From positions 1,426,001 to 1,490,000 of the forward strand of contig NC_092662.1 of assembly GCF_032118995.1 (NCBI RefSeq): 64,000 nucleotides of DNA, written 5' to 3'. The notes under the pieces were generated by a model, which worked only from the letters and a program-made list of their open reading frames with translations, made no database searches and was not told where the DNA came from. The DNA comes from Asterias amurensis. Lineage: Eukaryota; Echinodermata; Asteroidea; Forcipulatida; Asteriidae. Of this stretch, positions 15,001 through 26,536 are shown in pieces. Numbering within the stretch: position 1 is the first letter of the stretch; the number at the start of each line of letters is the position of its first letter. The position numbers and the translations under genes are program-made.

Positions 15001-18000
15001 CAGCCGTTGTAGTTACATCAGCAGTTGTTGTAGCTTCAGCTGTTGTGGTTACATCAGCAGTTGTGGTAGCTTCAGTTGTGGTAGCTTCAGCTGTGGTGGT
15101 TACATCAGCAGTTGTGGTAGCCTCAGCCGTTGTAGTTATATCAGCAGTTGTTGTAGCTTCAGCTGTTGTAGTAACATCAGCAGTTGTGGTAGCCTCAGCC
15201 GTGGTAGTAATATCAGCAGTTGTGGTAGCCTCAGCTGTTGTAGTTACATCAGCAGTTGTTGTAGCTTCAGCTGTTGTAGTTACATCAGCAGTTGTTGTAG
15301 CTTCAGCTGTTGTAGTAACATCAGCAGTTGTGGTAGCTTCAGCTGTTGTGGTTACATCGGCAGTTGTGGTACCTTCAGCTGTTGTAGTTACATCAGCAGT
15401 TGTGGTAGCCTCAGCTGTGGTAGTAATATCAGCAGTTGTGGTGGCATCAGCTGTTGTAGTTACATCAGCAGTTGTGGTAGCTTCAGCTGTTGTGGTTACA
15501 TCAACAGTTGTTGTAGCCTCAGCTGTTGTAGTAACATCAGCAGTGGTGGTAGCTTCAGCCGTTGTAGTTACATCAACAGTTGTTGTACCTTCAGCTGTTG
15601 TAGTAACATCAGCAGTTGTTGTAGCTTCAGCTGTTGTACTTACATCAGCAGTGGTGGTAGCTTCAGCTGTTGTGGTTACATCGGAAGTTGTTGTACCTTC
15701 AGCTGTTGTAGTTACATCAGCAGTTGTTGTAGCTTCAGCTGTTGTAGTTACATCAGCAGTTGTTGTAGCTTCAGCTGTTGTGGTTACATCAGCAGTTGTG
15801 GTAGCTTCAGCCGTTGTAGTTACATCAGCAGTTGTGGTAGCCTCAGCTTTGGTAGTAATATCAGCAGTGGTGGTAGCTTCAGCCGTTGTAGTTACATCAA
15901 CAGTTGTTGTACCTTCAGCTGTTGTAGTAACATCAGCAGTTGTTGTACCTTCAGCTGTTGTAGTAACATCAGCAGTGGTGGTAGCTTCAGCCGTTGTAGT
16001 TACATCAGCAGTTGTTGTAGCTTCAGCTGTTGTGGTTACATCAGCAGTGGTGGTAGCTTCAGCCGTTGTAGTTACATCAACAGTTGTTGTACCTTCAGCT
16101 GTTGTAGTTACATCAGCAGTTGTGGTAGCTTCAGCTGTTGTAGTAACATCAGCAGTTGTTGTACCTTCAGCTGTTGTAGTAACATCGGCAGTGGTGGTAG
16201 CTTCAGCCGTTGTAGTTACATCAGCAGTTGTTGTAGCTTCAGCTGTTGTGGTTACATCAGCAGTAGTGGTAGCTTCAGCCGTTGTAGTTACATCAGCAGT
16301 TGTGGTAGCCTCAGCTGTGGTAGTAATATCAGCAGTTGTGGTGGCATCAGCTGTTGTAGTTACATCAGCAGTTGTGGTAGCTTCAGATGTTGTGGTTACA
16401 TCAACAGTTGTTGTACCTTCAGCTGTTGTAGTAACATCAGCAGTGGTGGTAGCTTCAGCCGTTGTAGTTACATCAGCAGTTGTTGTAGCTTCAGCTGTTG
16501 TGGTTACATCAGCAGTTGTGGTAGCTTCAGTTGTGGTAGCTTCAGCTGTGGTGGTTACATCAGCAGTTGTGGTAGCCTCAGCCGTTGTAGTTATATCAGC
16601 AGTTGTTGTAGCTTCAGCTGTTGTAGTAACATCAGCAGTTGTGGTAGCCTCAGCCGTGGTAGTAATATCAGCAGTTGTGGTAGCCTCAGCTGTTGTAGTT
16701 ACATCAGCAGTTGTGGTAGCTTCAGCTGTTGTGGTTACATCAACAGTTGTTGTAGCCTCAGCTGTTGTAGTAACATCAGCAGTGGTGGTAGCTTCAGCCG
16801 TTGTAGTTACATCAACAGTTGTTGTAGCTTCAGCTGTTGTACTTACATCGGAAGTTGTGGTACCTTCAGCTGTTGTAGTTACATCAGCAGTTGTTGTAGC
16901 TTCAGCTGTTGTAGTTACATCAGCAGTTGTTGTAGCTTCAGCTGTTGTAGTAACATCAGCAGTTGTGGTAGCTTCAGCTGTTGTGGTTACATCGGCAGTT
17001 GTGGTACCTTCAGCTGTTGTAGTTACATCAGCAGTTGTGGTAGCCTCAGCTGTGGTAGTAATATCAGCAGTTGTGGTGGCATCAGCTGTTGTAGTTACAT
17101 CAGCAGTTGTGGTAGCTTCAGCTGTTGTGGTTACATCAACAGTTGTTGTACCTTCAGCTGTTGTAGTAACATCAGCAGTGGTGGTAGCTTCAGCCGTTGT
17201 AGTTACATCAGCAGTTGTTGTAGCTTCAGCTGTTGTGGTTACATCAGCAGTTGTGGTAGCTTCAGTTGTGGTAGCTTCAGCTGTGGTGGTTACATCAGCA
17301 GTTGTGGTAGCCTCAGCCGTTGTAGTTGTATCAGCAGTTGTTGTAGCTTCAGCTGTTGTAGTAACATCAGCAGTTGTGGTAGCCTCAGCCGTGGTAGTAA
17401 TATCAGCAGTTGTGGTAGCCTCAGCTGTTGTAGTTACATCAGCAGTTGTTGTAGCTTCAGCTGTTGTAGTTACATCAGCAGTTGTTGTAGCTTCAGCTGT
17501 TGTAGTAACATCAGCAGTTGTGGTAGCTTCAGCTGTTGTGGTTACATCGGCAGTTGTGGTACCTTCAGCTGTTGTAGTTACATCAGCAGTTGTGGTAGCC
17601 TCAGCTGTGGTAGTAATATCAGCAGTTGTGGTGGCATCAGCTGTTGTAGTTACATCAGCAGTTGTGGTAGCTTCAGCTGTTGTGGTTACATCAACAGTTG
17701 TTGTAGCCTCAGCTGTTGTAGTAACATCAGCAGTGGTGGTAGCTTCAGCCGTTGTAGTTACATCAACAGTTGTTGTACCTTCAGCTGTTGTAGTAACATC
17801 AGCAGTTGTTGTAGCTTCAGCTGTTGTACTTACATCAGCAGTGGTGGTAGCTTCAGCTGTTGTGGTTACATCGGAAGTTGTTGTACCTTCAGCTGTTGTA
17901 GTTACATCAGCAGTTGTTGTAGCTTCAGCTGTTGTAGTTACATCAGCAGTTGTTGTAGCTTCAGCTGTTGTGGTTACATCAGCAGTTGTGGTAGCTTCAG

Positions 18001-21000
18001 CCGTTGTAGTTACATCAGCAGTTGTGGTAGCCTCAGCTTTGGTAGTAATATCAGCAGTGGTGGTAGCTTCAGCCGTTGTAGTTACATCAACAGTTGTTGT
18101 ACCTTCAGCTGTTGTAGTAACATCAGCAGTTGTTGTACCTTCAGCTGTTGTAGTAACATCAGCAGTGGTGGTAGCTTCAGCCGTTGTAGTTACATCAGCA
18201 GTTGTTGTAGCTTCAGCTGTTGTGGTTACATCAGCAGTGGTGGTAGCTTCAGCCGTTGTAGTTACATCAACAGTTGTTGTACCTTCAGCTGTTGTAGTTA
18301 CATCAGCAGTTGTGGTAGCTTCAGCTGTTGTAGTAACATCAGCAGTTGTTGTACCTTCAGCTGTTGTAGTAACATCGGCAGTGGTGGTAGCTTCAGCCGT
18401 TGTAGTTACATCAGCAGTTGTTGTAGCTTCAGCTGTTGTGGTTACATCAGCAGTAGTGGTAGCTTCAGCCGTTGTAGTTACATCAGCAGTTGTGGTAGCC
18501 TCAGCTGTGGTAGTAATATCAGCAGTTGTGGTGGCATCAGCTGTTGTAGTTACATCAGCAGTTGTGGTAGCTTCAGCTGTTGTGGTTACATCAACAGTTG
18601 TTGTACCTTCAGCTGTTGTAGTAACATCAGCAGTGGTGGTAGCTTCAGCCGTTGTAGTTACATCAGCAGTTGTTGTAGCTTCAGCTGTTGTGGTTACATC
18701 AGCAGTTGTGGTAGCTTCAGTTGTGGTAGCTTCAGCTGTGGTGGTTACATCAGCAGTTGTGGTAGCCTCAGCCGTTGTAGTTATATCAGCAGTTGTTGTA
18801 GCTTCAGCTGTTGTAGTAACATCAGCAGTTGTGGTAGCCTCAGCCGTGGTAGTAATATCAGCAGTTGTGGTAGCCTCAGCTGTTGTAGTTACATCAGCAG
18901 TTGTGGTAGCTTCAGCTGTTGTGGTTACATCAACAGTTGTTGTAGCCTCAGCTGTTGTAGTAACATCAGCAGTGGTGGTAGCTTCAGCCGTTGTAGTTAC
19001 ATCAACAGTTGTTGTAGCTTCAGCTGTTGTACTTACATCGGAAGTTGTGGTACCTTCAGCTGTTGTAGTTACATCAGCAGTTGTTGTAGCTTCAGCTGTT
19101 GTAGTTACATCAGCAGTTGTTGTAGCTTCAGCTGTTGTAGTAACATCAGCAGTTGTGGTAGCTTCAGCTGTTGTGGTTACATCGGCAGTTGTGGTACCTT
19201 CAGCTGTTGTAGTTACATCAGCAGTTGTGGTAGCCTCAGCTGTGGTAGTAATATCAGCAGTTGTGGTGGCATCAGCTGTTGTAGTTACATCAGCAGTTGT
19301 GGTAGCTTCAGCTGTTGTGGTTACATCAACAGTTGTTGTACCTTCAGCTGTTGTAGTAACATCAGCAGTGGTGGTAGCTTCAGCCGTTGTAGTTACATCA
19401 GCAGTTGTTGTAGCTTCAGCTGTTGTGGTTACATCAGCAGTTGTGGTAGCTTCAGTTGTGGTAGCTTCAGCTGTGGTGGTTACATCAGCAGTTGTGGTAG
19501 CCTCAGCCGTTGTAGTTATATCAGCAGTTGTTGTAGCTTCAGCTGTTGTAGTAACATCAGCAGTTGTGGTAGCCTCAGCCGTGGTAGTAATATCAGCAGT
19601 TGTGGTAGCCTCAGCTGTTGTAGTTACATCAGCAGTTGTGGTAGCTTCAGCTGTTGTGGTTACATCAACAGTTGTTGTAGCCTCAGCTGTTGTAGTAACA
19701 TCAGCAGTGGTGGTAGCTTCAGCCGTTGTAGTTACATCAACAGTTGATGTACCTTCAGCTGTTGTAGTAACATCAGCAGTTGTTGTAGCTTCAGCTGTTG
19801 TACTTACATCAGCAGTGGTGGTAGCTTCAGCTGTTGTGGTTACATCGGAAGTTTTGGTACCTTCAGCTGTTGTAGTTACATCAGCAGTTGTTGTAGCTTC
19901 AGCTGTTGTAGTTACATCAGCAGTTGTTGTAGCTTCAGCTGTTGTAGTAACATCAGCAGTTGTGGTAGCTTCAGCTGTTGTGGTTACATCGGCAGTTGTG
20001 GTACCTTCAGCTGTTGTAGTTACATCAGCAGTTGTTGTAGCTTCAGCTGTTGTAGTAACATCAGCAGTGGTGGTAGCCTCAGCTGTTGTGGTTACATCAA
20101 CAGTTGTTGTACCTTCAGCTGTTGTAGTAACATCAGCAGTGGTGGTAGCTTCAGCCGTTGTAGTTACATCAGCAGTTGTTGTAGCTTCAGCTGTTGTGGT
20201 TACATCAGCAGTTGTGGTGGCATCAGCTGTTGTAGTTACATCAGCAGTTGTGGTAGCTTCAGCTGTTGTGGTTACATCAACAGTTGTTGTACCTTCAGCT
20301 GTTGTAGTAACATCAGCAGTGGTGGTAGCTTCAGCCGTTGTAGTTACATCAGCAGTTGTTGTAGCTTCAGCTGTTGTGGTTACATCAGCAGTTGTGGTGG
20401 CATCAGCTGTTGTAGTTACATCAGCAGTTGTGGTAGCTTCAGCTGTTGTGGTTACATCAACAGTTGTTGTACCTTCAGCTGTTGTAGTAACATCAGCAGT
20501 GGTGGTAGCTTTAGCCGTTGTAGTTACATCAGCAGTTGCTGTAGCTTCAGCTGTTGTGGTTACATCGGCAGTTGTGGTACCATCAGCTGTTGTAGTTACA
20601 TCAGCAGTTGTTGTAGCTTCAGCTGTTGTAGTAACACCAGCAGTTGTTGTAGCTTCAGCTGTTGTAGTAACATCAGCAGTTGTGGTAGCCTCAGCGGTGG
20701 TAGTAATATCAGCAATTGTGGTAGCTTCAGCTGTTGTGGTTACATCAACAGTTGTTGTAGCCTCAGCTGTTGTAGTAACATCAGCAGTGGTGGTAGCTTC
20801 AGCCGTTGTAGTTACATCAACAGTTGTTGTACCTTCAGCTGTTGTAGTAACATCAGCAGTTGTTGTACCTTCAGCTGTTGTAGTAACATCAGCAGTGGTG
20901 GTAGCTTCAGCCGTTGTAGTTACATCAGCAGTTGTTGTAGCTTCAGCTGTTGTGGTTACATCAGCAGTGGTGGTAGCTTCAGCCGTTGTAGTAACATCAA

Positions 21001-23650
21001 CAGTTGTTGTACCTTCAGCTGTTGTAGTTACATCAGCAGTTGTGGTAGCTTCAGCTGTTGTAGTAACATCAGCAGTTGTTGTACCTTCAGCTGTTGTAGT
21101 AACATCAGCAGTGGTGGTAGCTTCAGCCGTTGTAGGTACATCAGCAGTTGTGGTACCTTCAGCTGTTGTAGTTACATCAGCAGTTGTTGTAGCTTCAGCT
21201 GTTGTAGTTACATCAGCAGTTGTTGTAGCTTCAGCTGTTGTAGTAACATCAGCAGTTGTGGTAGCTTCAGCTGTTGTGGTTACATCGGCAGTTGTGGTAC
21301 CTTCAGCTGTTGTAGTTACATCAGCAGTTGTTGTAGCTTCAGCTGTTGTAGTAACATCAGCAGTGGTGGTAGCCTCAGCTGTGGTAGTAATATCAGCAGT
21401 TGTGGTGGCATCAGCTGTTGTAGTTACATCAGCAGTTGTGGTAGCTTCAGCTGTTGTGGTTACATCAACAGTTGTTGTACCTTCAGCTGTTGTAGTAACA
21501 TCAGCAGTGGTGGTAGCTTCAGCCGTTGTAGTTACATCAGCAGTTGTTGTAGCTTCAGCTGTTGTGGTTACATCAGCAGTTGTGGTAGCTTCAGCCGTTG
21601 TAGTTACATCAGCAGTTGTGGTAGCCTCAGCTTTGGTAGTAATATCAGCAGTTGTGGTGGCATCAGCTGTTGTAGTTACATCAGCAGTTGTGGTAGCTTC
21701 AGCTGTTGTGGTTACATCAACAGTTGTTGTACCTTCAGCTGTTGTAGTAACATCAGCAGTGGTGGTAGCTTCAGCCGTTGTAGTTACATCAGCAGTTGCT
21801 GTAGCTTCAGCTGTTGTGGTTACATCGGCAGTTGTGGTACCATCAGCTGTTGTAGTTACATCAGCAGTTGTTGTAGCTTCAGCTGTTGTAGTAACACCAG
21901 CAGTTGTTGTAGCTTCAGCGGTGGTAGTAATATCAGCAATTGTGGTAGCTTCAGCTGTTGTGGTTACATCAACAGTTGTTGTAGCCTCAGCTGTTGTAGT
22001 AACATCAGCAGTGGTGGTAGCTTCAGCCGTTGTAGTTACATCAACAGTTGTTGTACCTTCAGCTGTTGTAGTAACATCAGCAGTTGTTGTACCTGCAGCT
22101 GTTGTAGTAACATCAGCAGTGGTGGTAGCTTCAGCCGTTGTAGTTACATCAGCAGTTGTTGTAGCTTCAGCTGTTGTGGTTACATCAGCAGTGGTGGTAG
22201 CTTCAGCCGTTGTAGTTACATCAACAGTTGTTGTACCTTCAGCTGTTGTAGTTACATCAGCAGTTGTGGTAGCTTCAGCTGTTGTAGTAACATCAGCAGT
22301 TGTTGTACCTTCAGCTGTTGTAGTAACATCAGCAGTGGTGGTAGCTTCAGCCGTTGTAGGTACATCAGCAGTTGTTGTAGCTTCAGCTGTTGTGGTTACA
22401 TCAGCAGTAGTGGTAGCTTCAGCCGTTGTAGTTACATCAGCAGTTGTGGTAGCCTCAGCTGTGGTAGTAATATCAGCAGTTGTGGTGGCATCAGCTGTTG
22501 TAGTTACATCAGCAGTTGTGGTAGCTTCAGCTGTTGTGGTTACATCAACAGTTGTTGTACCTTCAGCTGTTGTAGTAACATCAGCAGTGGTGGTAGCTTC
22601 AGCCGTTGTAGTTACATCAGCAGTTGTTGTAGCTTCAGCTGTTGTGGTTACATCAGCAGTTGTGGTAGCTTCAGTTGTGGTAGCTTCAGCTGTGGTGGTT
22701 ACATCAGCAGTTGTGGTAGCCTCAGCCGTTATAGTTATATCAGCAGTTGTGGTAGCCTCAGCTGTTGTAGTTACATCAGCAGTGGTGGTAGCTTCAGCTG
22801 TTGTAGTTACATCAACAGTTGTTGTACCTTCAGCTGTTGTAGTAACATCAGCAGTTGTTGTAGCTTCAGCTGTTGTAGTTACATCAGCAGTTGTGGTACC
22901 TTCAGCTGTTGTGGTTACATCGGCAGTTGTGGTAGCCTCAGCTGTTGTAGTTACATCAGCAGTGGTGGTAGCTTCAGCTGTTGTAGTTACATCAGCAGTT
23001 GTGGTAGCCTCAGCTGTGGTAGTAATATCAGCAGTTGTGGTAGCTTCAGCCGTTGTAGTTACATCAACAGTTGTGGTAGCTTCAGCTGTTGTGGTTACAT
23101 CAACAGTTTTTGTACCTTCAGCTGTTGTAGTAACATCAGCAGTGGTGGTAGCTTCAGCCGTTGTAGTTACATCAGCAGTTGTTGTAGCTTCAGCTGTTGT
23201 AGCTACATCAGCAGTTGTTGTAGCTTCAGCTGTTGTGGTTACATTGGCAGTTGTGGTAGCTTCAGCTGTTGTAGTTACATCAGCGGTTGTTGTACCTTCA
23301 GCTGTTGTAGTAACATCAGCTGTTGTGGTAGCTTCAGCTGTTGTGGTTACATCAGCAGTTGTGGTAGCTTCAGCTGTGGTGGTTACATCAGCAGTTGTGG
23401 TAGCCTCAGCTGTTGTAGTAACATCAGCAGTTGTGGTAGCTTCAGCTGTTGTAGTAACATCAGCAGTTGTGGTAGCCTCAGCTGTTGTAGTTACATCAGC
23501 AGTTGTAGTGGCTTCAGCTGTGGTAGTTACATTGGCAGTTGTTGTAGCTTCAGTTGTTGTAGTAACATCAGCAGTTGTTGTAGCTTCAGCTGTTTGGGTT
23601 ACATCAGCAGTGGTAGTAGCTTCAGCTGATGTGGTTACATCAACAGTTGT
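1..23650 (-). repeat. 36-bp coding tandem repeat array (two 18-bp halves), about 650 copies
   Basis: The whole region is a tandem array of a 36-bp unit made of two related 18-bp halves. On the minus strand these encode A-D-V-T-T-T and A-E-A-T-T-T. Most variation lies at wobble positions of Thr codons (ACA/ACC/ACT). Length variation appears only as whole 36-bp steps plus a recurrent 15-bp short unit seen 19 times, so the reading frame is never lost. Toward the 3' end of the plus sequence (about 22,700-23,650) the units become more irregular, as expected at the edge of an array that homogenises from the middle. Confidence 0.97.
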
Positions 23651-23826
23651 TGTAGCCTCAGCTGTTGTGTTTGTTTCGGTCGTTTGTTCTGTCACTGTTG
23701 TGACAGAGGCCGTTGTCACCTTTGCTGTTGATACATCAGCAGTTGTGAAATATGTTGTTGCTTTGACAGAAGGAGATGATTGGATTGTAGATGTGGTAGA
23801 TGTGGTCTCAGTTGATGTAAAAGCAT
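1..23826 (-). CDS. Giant repeat exon of a secreted Thr-rich mucin-like protein (exon 2, runs off left edge)
   Basis: Read on the minus strand from 23826, the exon stays open to the window edge: 7,941 whole codons with no stop. A 3' splice site (pyrimidine tract ending in CAG at 23829-23827) precedes it. The first two bases complete a codon begun in the signal-peptide exon at 27232-27304. About 60 unique Ser/Thr-rich residues (beginning AFTSTETTSTTSTIQ) lead into about 650 copies of A-D-V-T-T-T-A-E-A-T-T-T, with variants A-E-G, V-D-V, A-D-I and S-D-V. The repeat is about 50% Thr and 25% Ala, with one acidic residue per six and no Cys. This composition suggests a densely O-glycosylated, extended mucin-like domain (inference). 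Unlike classical PTS mucins, the repeat has essentially no Pro. Any C-terminal domain lies outside the window. Two plus-strand frames are also long and open but carry stops (TGA at 4137 and 12278) and have no gene-like ends. Orthology is unknown. Confidence 0.85.
13441..19794 (-). repeat. Higher-order repeat of 2,190 bp, about three tandem copies
   Basis: Rare variant units recur at fixed spacing. One anchor (reading CTGTTGTACT on the plus strand) starts at 13441, 15631, 17821 and 19795, giving intervals of 2190, 2190 and 1974 bp; the last copy is short by exactly six 36-bp units. A second anchor (CTTACATCGG) at 14652, 16842 and 19032 gives 2190 and 2190. Copies differ by only a few visible substitutions, for example near 14190, 16387 and 17328. 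This implies recent segmental duplication inside the exon. A 1,095-bp interval, half of 2,190, also recurs farther left (1786 to 2881, 7131 to 8226, 8176 to 9271). Confidence 0.9.
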
Positions 23827-24342
23827 CTGTGGACAAAAAAAACCATCATTAAACCGTTTGAACATAACTTTATGTATATACTTCTATCTTGGACTGTAGA
23901 AAACTTTTTTGTTGTGTTTGTTTTTCTGTTTTGTGGTTTTGGGGTGGTAGTTTTTCGCTTGGGGATGTTTGTTGAGTTTTTAAGTTGAACTCTTCAATTT
24001 AGTTTGTCTCAAAACTACACACATGTGAAAGTTTAGGCTTTGTTGATCATGGAAGTTTGAAGAAATTAATGAAAGAGAAAACACACATGCATAGAAAGGC
24101 TTCGGGTGTTGATTCAAGTTCAAAAGGATGACATTTTTCTCCATTCCTTCACAGTGGGTCGTTTCTAATCGTGTTAAGTTTCTGATCCTGTTTTGTAATG
24201 TCAATAGTTTCCACTGCTCTTTTTGTAATGGTCATTCATAATTACCTAAGACAGTGTTTATCCATTCGGATGGTCGAGAGGGCATCACGCGAGGGGTTGT
24301 TTGAACTGATGGTCAAAAGGGGCGGGGACATTGACAAGAATG

Positions 24343-25275
24343 AAGTAATGACCATTTAAGGTTGTCATTGCTTTATCTCATTCAACTAGAACCAGTAATT
24401 TTGAATTTTATGTTTTCATGGTATAAGTAGTGGTATACATGTAAGTTGCAATAATTATTTGATTTGTGTTTTGCACTCTTCAGTGATGCACTCTTTGAGT
24501 TTTTCGTTTCATATGCATCTTTATGTCAGTACATCATGGCAAAAAGGAGTTATTTTCTATTCAAGTTGTTCATTGTTTAAGCTCATTCAACTGAAATCGA
24601 TGATTAATTCTTTAAGTTGTATCTTTTCATATAAATTTACATGTCAGAAGCAATTATTTGACTTAAAGCCATTGGACCCTTTCGGTAAACAGTATTGTCC
24701 AAGGGCCACACTTCGTGTATCACAACTTATATATCAAATAACAAACCTGTGAAAATTTGGACTTAATCGGTCATCGGAGTCGGGAGAAAATAACGGGAAA
24801 ACCAACCCTTGTATCCGCGCGTTTCGCCGTGTCATTACATGTGTTTAAAATAAATCCGTAATTCTCGTTAACGAGAATTGACATTGTTTTACTGTTTTCT
24901 CAAAAAGTAAAGCATTTTATGGAATAATATTTAAAGAGAAGTATTTCACCACTACCTTCTGTAAACCCTGTAAATTATTTGTAAATCTGTGAACTTTTTC
25001 TGTACCGAAAGGGTATAATGGCTTTAAGTTTCAGGTCAGAACATCATTGCAATAAGGAGTTATGACCATTTAATGTTTTTCATTGTTTAAACTCATTCAA
25101 CTGAAACCAGTGGTTAATCTTTAGTTTTATATTTTCTAATGAATCTACATGTAAGTAGCAATATTTGACTTAAGTTTCAAGCCAGAACATCATTGCAATC
25201 AGGAGTTATGAACATTTAATATTTTCATTGTTTCAGCTCATTCAACTTGAACCAGTGACAGAGAGTTTGATTTTT
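24343..25275. repeat. Diverged tandem repeat (about 145-190 bp unit) split by a MITE
   Basis: Four related segments start near 24343, 24530, 25030 and 25171. Shared landmarks are a CATCATTGCAATNAGGAGTTA-like start, the phrase CTCATTCAACT followed by GAACCAGT or close variants, ACATGTAAGTAGCAAT and TTTGACTTAAG. The second unit is interrupted in its TTAA by the MITE at 24667-25023. Confidence 0.6.
24667..25023. mobile_element. MITE with TTAA target duplication (family TTAA-AGCCATTGGACCC)
   Basis: Terminal inverted repeats begin AGCCATTGGACCCTTTCGG and end in the matching ACCGAAAGGG(T)..AATGGCT. TTAA lies on both sides (24663-24666 and 25024-25027). The interior carries an AATTCTCGTTAACGAGAATT palindrome. 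A second copy in the opposite orientation lies at 53776-54141. The TTAA duplication points to piggyBac-type mobilisation (family knowledge). No transposase is encoded. Confidence 0.8.
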
Positions 25276-25651
25276 GTTTTAACAAATTATTTCAAACTTT
25301 AAGATTCTATTGAGTTTGATCTTTTAAATCCAGATGTCAATGTTTGAGCCTGACCAAAAAAAAAAAAAAAAAAAATCCAAAAACTTCAACATTATTTGAA
25401 AACATAGGTGTCACTCAAACATTGCACCCTGTCAATGACTATTGTGTATGAAAAGGAAATGCAATGACCAATCATTCCACATTACACTTTTATATGAGAT
25501 TTGAGTATAATTTCTTATTAACATAAACATTGAATGCTAATGGATTGGCTTTCAATGACCAAGTAGAACTTACAAACTTGTCGGTGCCCCCCCCCCCCCC
25601 TAATTCAATCACCCTGCCCCTTAAAGACATTGGACACTATCGACAAAGACC

Positions 25652-26128
25652 TGGGGCCAATTTCATAGAGCTGCTTAAGCAAAAAATTTGCACGAAAATA
25701 GCTCGCTTATTTTACACATGTTACTGGCCAGAACTTCCTGCCATCACATTGCTTATGACTAGTATTAAGCTGTTGTTTACTTAGCATTACAATTGAGTGG
25801 GTCTTGGCCGGTAATCTGATTTTACTAAGCAATTATTTTTTTGCTTAAGCCAAATTTTGTGCTTAAGCAGCTCTGCTTAAGCAGCTCTATTTCATAGAGC
25901 TGCTTAACCACAAAATTTGGCTGAAGCAGAAAAAAACCTTGCTTAGTAAAATCTGATTACCGGCCAAGACCCACTCAATTGTCAAGCTAAGTTAACAACA
26001 GCTAAATACCAGTCACAAGCAATGTATATGGCATGAAATTTTTGCCAGTAACATGTGAAAAATAAGCAAGCTATTTTCGTGCTTAAGCAAATTTGTTTGC
26101 TTAAGCAGCTCTATTAAATTGGGCCCTG
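25652..26128. mobile_element. Fold-back MITE (GGCCAATTTCATAGAGCTGC family)
   Basis: Two arms of about 235 bp are near-perfect inverted copies of each other meeting around 25888. The outer ends read GGGGCCAATTTCATAGAGCT and AGCTCTATTAAATTGGGCCC. The arms share ATTGAGTGGGTCTTGGCCGG and its complement. Related diverged copies occur at 45741-46031, 46214-46450, 61143-61261 and probably 39683-40447. Confidence 0.75.
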
Positions 26129-26374
26129 TCCTCTAATTTGGTGTATCTCAACATTGCGAGATAATAATGAAAGAAAAAACACCCTTGTCACACGAAGTTG
26201 TGTGCGTTTAGATGGTTGATTTCGAGACCTCAAATTCCTAATCTGAGGTCTTCGAAATCAATATCCTGGAAAATTACTTCTTTCTCGAAAACTATGGCAC
26301 TTCAGAGGGAGCTGTTTCTCACTTTCATGCTAATAATTAATTTGAGTAATTACCAATGGTGTCCACTGCCTTTA
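26129..26374 (-). mobile_element. Partial MITE, TTAA-AGGCAGTGGACAC family (reverse copy)
   Basis: Reverse-orientation copy sharing the internal ATTTCGAGACCTCAAATTC and GGGAGCTGTTTCTCAC segments and the terminal CCAATGGTGTCCACTGCC. The other end is truncated against the fold-back element. Confidence 0.65.
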
Positions 26375-26536
26375 GGATTTGGGGTTAGACATTTCCAGAG
26401 CAGAATGTTAAATTTGAAATTTTTTTAATATGATAATGTTGCCTTTTTTTTAACTGTTTTTATATTTACATGCAGCATGCAGACAAAATGTACTTCATTG
26501 TTACAATCACACCAGATCGTCTTATAAAACATAACA

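Noticed and set aside
1..23650. CRISPR-like or non-coding satellite array
   Set aside because: There are no spacers. The units are contiguous, in frame, and linked to a spliced coding gene in a eukaryotic sequence.
33..23852. Plus-strand ORFs of 1,368, 2,714 and 6,562 codons (Val/Ala/Ser or Ser/Cys repeats)
   Set aside because: They are antisense shadows of the minus-strand Thr repeat. They carry stops at 4137 and 12278, lack gene-like ends or splice context, and the minus frame alone is open throughout and joins to a signal-peptide exon.
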